Positions 48,401 to 57,400 of a stretch of DNA of 64,000 bases are shown here, one piece after another (the stretch's first letter is position 1; the number at the start of each line of letters is the position of its first letter). The notes under the pieces were generated by a model. That model was not told the DNA's origin and made no database searches. It was given only the letters and a program-made list of their open reading frames with translations. This DNA comes from Prosapia bicincta (lineage: Eukaryota > Arthropoda > Insecta > Hemiptera > Cercopidae): contig JBAIZL010000007.1 of assembly GCA_036971475.1 (NCBI GenBank), positions 30,418,947 to 30,482,946 on the forward strand, written 5' to 3'. A program made the translations under genes and the position numbers.

Positions 48401-51400
48401 GCCATGGCAGTCAACGTGTTAAGCAATATCACCTTGCTGAGTGAGATTTGACTTTATATTTAAATTATAGTGCTACCGCTGCATTACATTCAAAATGGTA
48501 GAAAAAAGTTTGAAAATACATGTTTCTCTCCTTGAACTAAAAGTAAAAGATTGTTGTGGTTCCTTGGAATCAGTGAACTACACTTTTGCCATGTTGTTCA
48601 GTGTGCCACACCTTTCATACCAGTTTCTATAAACCATCAATATTACATTCTAATTTAATGTAATGTCTTTGATAGAAGGGAAAACTCATTATTATTAGAA
48701 ATAAGTAATTCCAAACTTGAATTTAAAAGTATTATATAACACACATTTTAACAAAGAACAAACACCACATGTAAATACAATTACATCAGCTTGGTGGCAA
48801 AGATATTTAACTCCTTTGACTCCATTGAAAAGGAAGTGCTCTGCTGGATTGGAGGAGTAATAAGGCAAACCTTCCCAAACTACTTTCATACATGGTCCCC
48901 CTCTATTACTTACTAGGATGGGTATGTTTGTACTTTGCGCCTGCTGATTTTCCTCTGCTCCCAGAACCAGTTGAGTGTTACGTACTTATTTAATCCATTT
49001 TGGGTTCTTCGTGTGACGTGAACATGTACACATACATGACGCTATAACATGATTCATTTCTATATCCTTCGCTAAGGACTTTTATGGGTTGTAATTTTAA
49101 CCACATCCATATTACTAAATATTCTATATCTTATGACAGTCACATGGGCGATCCTCACAAAAGTATATTCCATATTATCCCTTTAGATTAGTTTATGACT
49201 ATCCAAACTTTAAATTTTGTAAATTTGTTAAAACGTACTGAGACAGAACGTTTTTGATCGCTCCGTGGCGCTCTTCATCAGTGTCTTCTGCGTGGAGTTG
49301 TTAGGTTAAGCGGTGATGGTTTTAACCTAACAACTCCAAGCAGAAGACACTGATGAAGATCGCCACGGATCGATTAAAAACGTTCTGTCTCAGTAAGGTT
49401 TTACAAATTTACAAAATTTAAAGTACGAATAGTTATAAACTAATATAAAGTGATAATTAAGTTTCACCGAACGTAATGGATTACAAAAGCATGGTGTATG
49501 CCACAGCTGTAAGTTCTCTTTATACTACAGCAAGTCTCTAAATTTATATTGACTTTCTAGAGAGAGGAAGAAGAGCTAAGCAAAATTGCTTCAGGGATTG
49601 GAAAACTGTTTCTTCAAAATGTTAGAGAACGTGAAAAGATTCGTGCTTGGAAACAGCATCATTTGGATCCTCGTAACGCCTCCAGAACTCCATCTGCTGC
49701 TAAGGAACCGAACTACCGTCTACGTTATCAGTCTCCTATTAATGCCTGTGAGTAATTATTTATTCTTTAATTTCTGTTTTTTTAAATTTTCTAATTAATA
49801 AAAATCATGGCTGCATTCAAAAAGTAGATATTTTAAATGTTTAGCGTTCTTGTAATACACTTCTTTTTAAAAATTATTTGTATGTAATGAGTTGCAAAAC
49901 AAAACTGGTGAAGAAGAGGTGTCATGATATTGGCATAGCGTCAAGATATTGCATTTTTATCCTGAACACTTCTTTATCCCAACAATCCATTATAATCTTC
50001 TTTTCTCAGACTGGGTACATTTTTACTTTACTGTGGACATAGAAATTGGCTAAGATTTTAACACGGGTATAGTCAAAAGTCTGTGTTTACAAAAGCTTTT
50101 GTATTTTAAGTTTAGATTCTAAGCCTAGATTTATAAAATACATTTTCATTTTAAGCCAATTCGTTTTTATAAGTCATTTAATGGAGAGTGTTTTAATTTA
50201 ATTTTTTAAGTTAAAGACAAAAGTTATGTATGATGTTGCAACCTTAGTTGTTGCTAACAATGTCTTGAACATGCTTTTACATTCACAGATCGCTGTTGAT
50301 AAAAACAAACACAATTCAACGCCTTGTGCATTTTAATCATAATTTTATCATTGTTTTGAATATCTGTAGTTAATGATTTGTAGAACAATTGTTTGTTCTA
50401 GAACAATATTGTTGTAGACAGAAAGGTTTGGAAGCAAGAAAATTGTGACAAAATAATTTTTTTGTGCGCGTAAAGGGAAAGTTGTTAAGTCTATTATGAT
50501 CTTCATTGGATCAGAAATGATCCAAAAAGCAAGTCCTTTACATCGTGAAATGATAATTTTGTAGATTCTTAAAACAGAACTGAATGTAAAGATCTGCAAT
50601 ACATAAGTACACTAAATACAATTGTTACTAAAAGCACAGATACTTTTGCAAATTCCAGATCACCTTGGTCTTAAGAAATGAGTACTTAGATTGGCAATGA
50701 GCACTTTAAGTATTGTTGGCCTCATTGCCTTTCTTGAATACTGTATAGCCCAAGTACGACAGATTCACCTTATCTGACTCCTAAACCATATTAAAGGATT
50801 TAGTAAAAAAATCTATGACCACAATTATCATACACAAATCTACTAATTAGCATCTGAGGATACCTTCATTGACTGTTGTAACATGTAAAAATTTAGCTTT
50901 ACTGTAGGTGTGGGAGAGTGGCAAGGTTTTTAATTAAGTTCTGTTTCGGTGTGTAACCACAGAGTATGTTTCACAAAAGCATGAGTTTTTTAGCACTGGA
51001 CAAAGCAGGATTAAATTGGCTGACTATTCCTAATCCTCCAGACTGTGAAATGATTGGAAATAGTAATATTTAACTCAAAAGATAGTAAATGAAGGGCAAT
51101 ACAGGATTAGGGAAGTGCGGTCAATTCCTAATAGTTCACTTAATGGTTTTCTCCAATAACAAAACTCTTGATAATTCAAATTATTCCATTCATGTAATAT
51201 CAGGGAAAAGTTTGGGAGAAAACCTTTACAATCACTATAGTGATGAAACATAATTCGTGGTGAAGAATTTTCAATTTGACCTGCACCTTCGCCTTGATAT
51301 GTTACTACCCAGTGTATGAAACATATAAAGTCCTCGTTGTTTTGAATTTAAAAGTTAATTGTATAAAATATATATGTTACATACAGTTAAAAATGATCGA

Positions 51401-54400
51401 CTAAAAGCACTTCATGTGTCAGCGACGGTGTGATACACTCTAAAGCAGGGTGCCACACACAAGGCTACGTCGCAGTCTGGACAGTAATAGCATGACTCTC
51501 ACCGAATCTTCTTTCCGTTCGCGTCCTTCACTCTGCTGCACAATCCTCATTAACGTGTAGGGTTTGCTTTTTTCTCTGTAGCTGCTATGTATTCGGGAAA
51601 ACCCCGCTCAGTCACCCTTAGTGGGCCTAAAGTCTGACTACATCCACCAGGTTTTGGCTTCATTGTATCTGGATGATATTTTTCCATAGATCTTTGAATT
51701 ACTTCATGTCAATACAAGAAAGGACTCAAAAGTGCCTTCTCCTTTTTGTACATTACATATGAATTCCACAGAAAAATATCTAGAAGGTTGAAAAAAACTT
51801 TTTTGTACCACTTTTTACCTCGTGTCTTGGTGTGGAATAACTAAAAATATTTTGATCTTCTCGATCAACACCTGCCATCGTGTCGTTGTATGCAATGACA
51901 CATTCTGGTCTCTTGGTTGCAATGCCCCATATCTTTTCCACATCAACCATTTTTGTAGTGTGAATTGCTGAAAGAAGAGAAACTATTTTTTTGTATTTCC
52001 ATGCCATTACATTCACTTTTCCTTGCTGACGACCTACTATATCACCTTTCTTCAGTTTTTGTTTTTTTAGTTCTTTTATCTCATTTTCAAAGGTATTGGT
52101 TTTCGACACAATTTTACGGTACCATAAATGTCAGTCCGATTGGAAAAGAGATATCAGCAGGCTGAGGACAAGAATAAAAGTGGTCTGTGGTCAAGCAGTG
52201 CCCTTTACCTAATAACTTCATACACAACTACAATACTATTTTTGATGACTTAGGCAAGGTTCGGAAATTGTCAATGCCTATATTTCCGGAGTTTTCACCT
52301 TAGCCCGAGTAAATTGCAAACTCTCAAACATAACTGCTTTTAGAATCACACAATAAATACTTTTTTATCCCAAAACGAGCTTGTTGTAGGAGTATAAATA
52401 AACTGTTTCCAGAACAAATTACCCTGAACATAAACAAGCTTTCGTCTACAGTTATGTCTATCTGGGGCAACACAATAAATTTTTCTCTCAATTTTACTAA
52501 TATTTGCCAAATTTTGTACAATTTTGGGTTTGGGTGGGTTTTAGGGTTGTAATTGTTATTGTTTGAAAAATGTAAAAACTGTTTGATTTGTTTGTATCTG
52601 CGATAAGGCATTATTTGAAGTAAAAATGTTGTAATAAGTAAAGGATTTTTTTGACCAGAACAGCTCCATTTCCGTTTTTTTTTACATTGCCTTGTAACAC
52701 AACTAAAGCTAAGAATACTCTAAGTTTGTTGGAGAATAATTGAGCAATTGGTTTTGCTCGTCTATGTTCACTCAAATAATTACTAGCGTAACAATTCATT
52801 TCTTCACAAATAAGATTGATAATAAGAGAGTTAGCATCAGCATCGAAATGTACATTTACACCTACCGTTGCAGTAAATGGGAAAGAAGAGCATGGGGTAG
52901 GTTGTTTTGGTTTATTTCTCTTCATTGGCGGGCTTGGGCTACTTCAACTGGTCATCTGAATCACTGTCAGCCTGCATTTCCACTGGCTTTTAAGTTTACA
53001 CATTCGTAATCATCTTCTTCACCACTCATTTTCACACTTACAATACACTAACTGATATAAACATTAAAATGAACAGTAGATTGAAGGAAAATATTACTTT
53101 AGTAAGCACAGTGACAAAGTGTAGGCTTACTGAACGTTGAGTTGGTACTAAACACTGTAGGTCTACTGTTAGTTTATAACAGCCTACAAGCGAAGAACAG
53201 ACTTCAAAACAATCTAAGAAAAAAAAACAAGAAACTACGGTGACAGATAAAGATTCTAAAGGGGAAGATCGGCAAACTAAAATGTGTGGAACAAGTCATC
53301 TCGAGTTGATCCGAGTAGGTACAAAATATTTGTAGTCGCCCAAGATATCTCGGGCTAGTCCATTAAGTGGTTAACAATTATTGCTTATTTATTATTTATC
53401 TTGGGGAAAGAACAGTAATTGGTAAGTTATATTCTGCGACCGAGAAGTAACTGCATCATATGAAGACAGATAACAAATGATATGGAATAGTACTGCTTCA
53501 CTGCAATGCACTGGTGGTCCTCTTCTTGACCGACTGAGGGTGTGTCTTGTGCCATAATATAGGCAGGAGTTATGCAGAAAAGTTTTGGACTTTCATATAA
53601 AATTTATATTTTTGAAAAGATATTGCTTTTTTCTAACATTAAAACTGTACTTACTTAACGAATCATTTGAATAAATATAGATAGTAACCCTTACAATCTA
53701 ATCATTATGTATGACAAAAACCAATAGTTTGAAGAAAGAGGAATAGTTATTGGTATTGTTTGATTTGCGTAAGTAATTATCTAAAAATTTAATAAATAAT
53801 TATCATGAAATTGAAAGTTATAGACAAATCTGACATTTCAGTGTAACAGTATTAACATAAAAATTAGATATTTCTATTTTATTTGTTTAAAAAAAATGTT
53901 TTTTTTTGCAATTACGAGTTTAAAATACTTGGTTAATTCTACAAATTTCGGTGCTATTCAAGGTATATTAATGTGTTGTAAAAGGATTTTAATCTTGAAA
54001 CATTCTCTGATGCAGTCGCAGTATGTGTACGTAGTATTGAAAAATAGATGTATTTTACAATTGTAATATCTTTTTGAAAACATTTGTTTTTTGGTAAACA
54101 CGGTAGGGCTAACAGCATCTTTGCTAATTCAAATACATTTGTGTAGCACCATCGCGAAATATGGACGCCCCTCGTCCATGGGAAGAAGATGAATTGTTGG
54201 ACCGAAGTTCCAGTTATAGATCCTCCATGGGTCACTCAGTAGGCGCAATTCCTAGCTATAACGGTGAGCAAAAATCTTTCAGACTGCATGGTACCTCATT
54301 AAGGGCTTCAAGTTTCTCTTACTAAATACATCATACAGTCCTGCTAAAATACCTAGAAATCTGTTTCTCTCTTTAACTTTTTATAAAATAAGGTGTAACA

Positions 54401-57400
54401 TAAGATTTTCCTGATTTTCTGGATATGGGTACAGGTTTAAATTGTCCGCCTGGTTCTCGTCATGAAATTTTAAAATAATTAATATATGTTTCTTGTGCTA
54501 CTGTTAATTTTTACTAACTCGTGTCACTTTAAAATATCTTTTTACTATAAATTTTAAAAAAATCAAGATTTATTGATTGTACATTTATTTCAGTTTATAT
54601 TTTTTAAAGCCCTTCGTAGCAATGTAGTCTATATTTAATTAATGACCTGGCTGTCATTTTCTTCATGTTTTCGGTAGCTATTTAGTACTAACTAAAAGTT
54701 CTATAATTTTTATCTTTAGAATATTTTCTTTGCTTACAATAATGCTTTTGCTACTTATTTCTAAGTTAGATATGTTATTTTTGTTTTATTTTGACATATC
54801 ATTGGTTTTAATAAAAAGAGTAGGGGTTGGTGTGCATAAACATGGTTCTCTTATTACTTTAACAATTCCCAAGACATATGTAATCTCAAAAAACGCCACA
54901 GCAAAGTCGTGACCATTTGGTTATGTTGGTGTCGTGTTGTATTTTGCGAAATTTTTCTACAACACGTAGAAAACACCAAAATACTCACAAACAATACACA
55001 CGTACACAAAATCATTTACTGGCACAGATACGTTAATGATATCAAAACACTATATACAGAGGCAACTCCCATCAATGCGAAAAACTCCTCACCTACACTA
55101 ATAAAATACACCAAAAACTCCACTTCACTTCAGAAATTGAAACCAGCCGATCCCTAAACTTCCTCGACCTAACCATAACAAAAAGCCACACACAAAAACA
55201 CAGTTTCAACATTTACAGAAAACCCATAACGACAAACACACTTATCCACAACACCTCAAACCACCCTATCCAATACAAACACGCTGCCTTCAGATCCATG
55301 CTCCATAGACTTGAAGAAGTCCCAATGATCACAGAAAACATAAACAAAGAACTAGACACAATTAAATATTTAGCATACACAAATGGATACAACACCACAA
55401 TAATAAACAAACTAAGATACAAAATACAAAAATACACTAAAATTAACACTACAGACAGGGAAAACAAATACATCACATTACCATACATAAACAAAACAAC
55501 AAACAAAATGGCCCGCAAATTTCAAAAAATAGGATACAAAATAGCATACAAAACTAATAAGTTACAATACAACATGACACCAACAACAAAGATAAACTAC
55601 AAGCACCAGGTGTATACAAACTGAACTGTGACGAATGTAACAAATTCTACATTGGATCAACAGGTCACAGTTTTAAACAAATAGTCGAGGAACAAAAACA
55701 GAACACCAACTCAACATTTTACAATCACATAAAAGAAACAGGACACAAATACACAGACATTTACCATAACCTAGAAATCCTACACATCAACAAAATAGGA
55801 CCACATCTCAACCAATATGAAATTTACAACACACAAAATCACAAAGTACAAACATATTAAACGAACAAACACAATAAAAGTCACACATACTCTTTGATAC
55901 TATCGAAAATCTACCTTTAAAACCGTCACCGCTTGACCCGACATCGCCAAGCAGAAGACACTGATGAAGACCGCCACATAGCGATCGAAAACATTCTGTC
56001 TCAGTAAGTTTGAGCAAATTTACAAAATTTAAAGTTCGGATAGTCATAAACAATTGTTTAAGTGATCAATACGATTCACCGAACGTAATGGACTACAAAA
56101 TTCAAGAATTATAATATTGTCATCAAATAAATTTATTCAGGTTGAAAGTAGTATAACTCATATGAAATGCTCTTCGGTATTATGTTCAGTGCTGTTTAAA
56201 TATAAAGGTAAAGTGCGTGAGGTTTAACCGTGTCTCTGACCTTGAAATCGTTAGGGTGGACTGGGACAAAACCCAACACTTCGAAAACATCAGTGCCGTG
56301 TTTAAAGTGTAAATTGCTCTAATTAACTAAATGATAATACTGTAATAGCTTGATGTAGACATGATCTTTAAATGTGTTGCTCTGCTTCTGCAAAGAAAGA
56401 GACGACATATTTATTGTATAATGTTTTCAGTTAGGCTAGTAGTCAAATGCTAGAGCAGAACGAGAGTCACCGTTAAACCTCGTGCACTGTACTTCAGTTA
56501 TTAATATTGAAATTTATATCAACCCCACACACCTCCAATATTGCAACAAATTATTTACCTGCCATTAAGATTGTCATTAGAATTATGAGAAAAATAATAA
56601 GATTAGGGTATTTAAAAATTTTGAAAAATGGATGTTTTATGTTACTTTACAATGCTATGTAACTCATGTCAAGCTTTCTTTGTAAAACAGAGCATTTTGT
56701 TATAATTACTTTATGATATAGTTACAAAGTATTTGCTTGAGGTAGGTTTGGTTTTGAAGTGTATATTGGCTTCCATCTTTCAACCAACTGGTTAACTTTT
56801 AACCATATTATCATACTATAATTAAATGATACGTAAGTGAATACTTAAGGGCTTACTTTCTGATGCGTTTCGAAACAGTCCCTTTTACGAAGCAAAGCCT
56901 CTACTGGCGGTGTCGTGCAAGATATAAAGGTTGTCGGCATGAGATTTATGAGTCTAGTGGGGGTAAGTTAAGTGGTTTTTTTAGTCTAATGGAAAAGGAT
57001 GTTGGCTTTAAAGTGTGTGTGTTCATTTAATATATTTTCTTTAGCTGTTGCTTGGTGTTTGTATATTTTGTATTTTTCTATAGTTGTTAGTTTTTTACTT
57101 CGGTATAATATGTGGAGAATACTTAAATTAGTATGTATGTGTTTTGCGTAGCTGGATTTTGGGTGTATGTTGTTTATTTCGTTGATGTGCTCATTAAAAT
57201 GCGTGTTGAACTACCGGTTTGGCCGATATAATCTTTATACCTTGCAAGACGCCGCTAGTAGGGGCTTTGCTTTATAAAAAGAACGATTGTTTCGAAACGC
57301 ATCAGCTAGTAAGCCCTTGAGTATCCGCTTAGTTATGTATTATTTAATTATAGTTAAATCAGTGAATTCTAGGTGATCACAACAAGCAACTTTAAATTAT

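Noticed and set aside
53954..54235. Minus-strand open frame of 93 codons
   Set aside because: Antisense shadow of the abLIM exon at 54147-54263.
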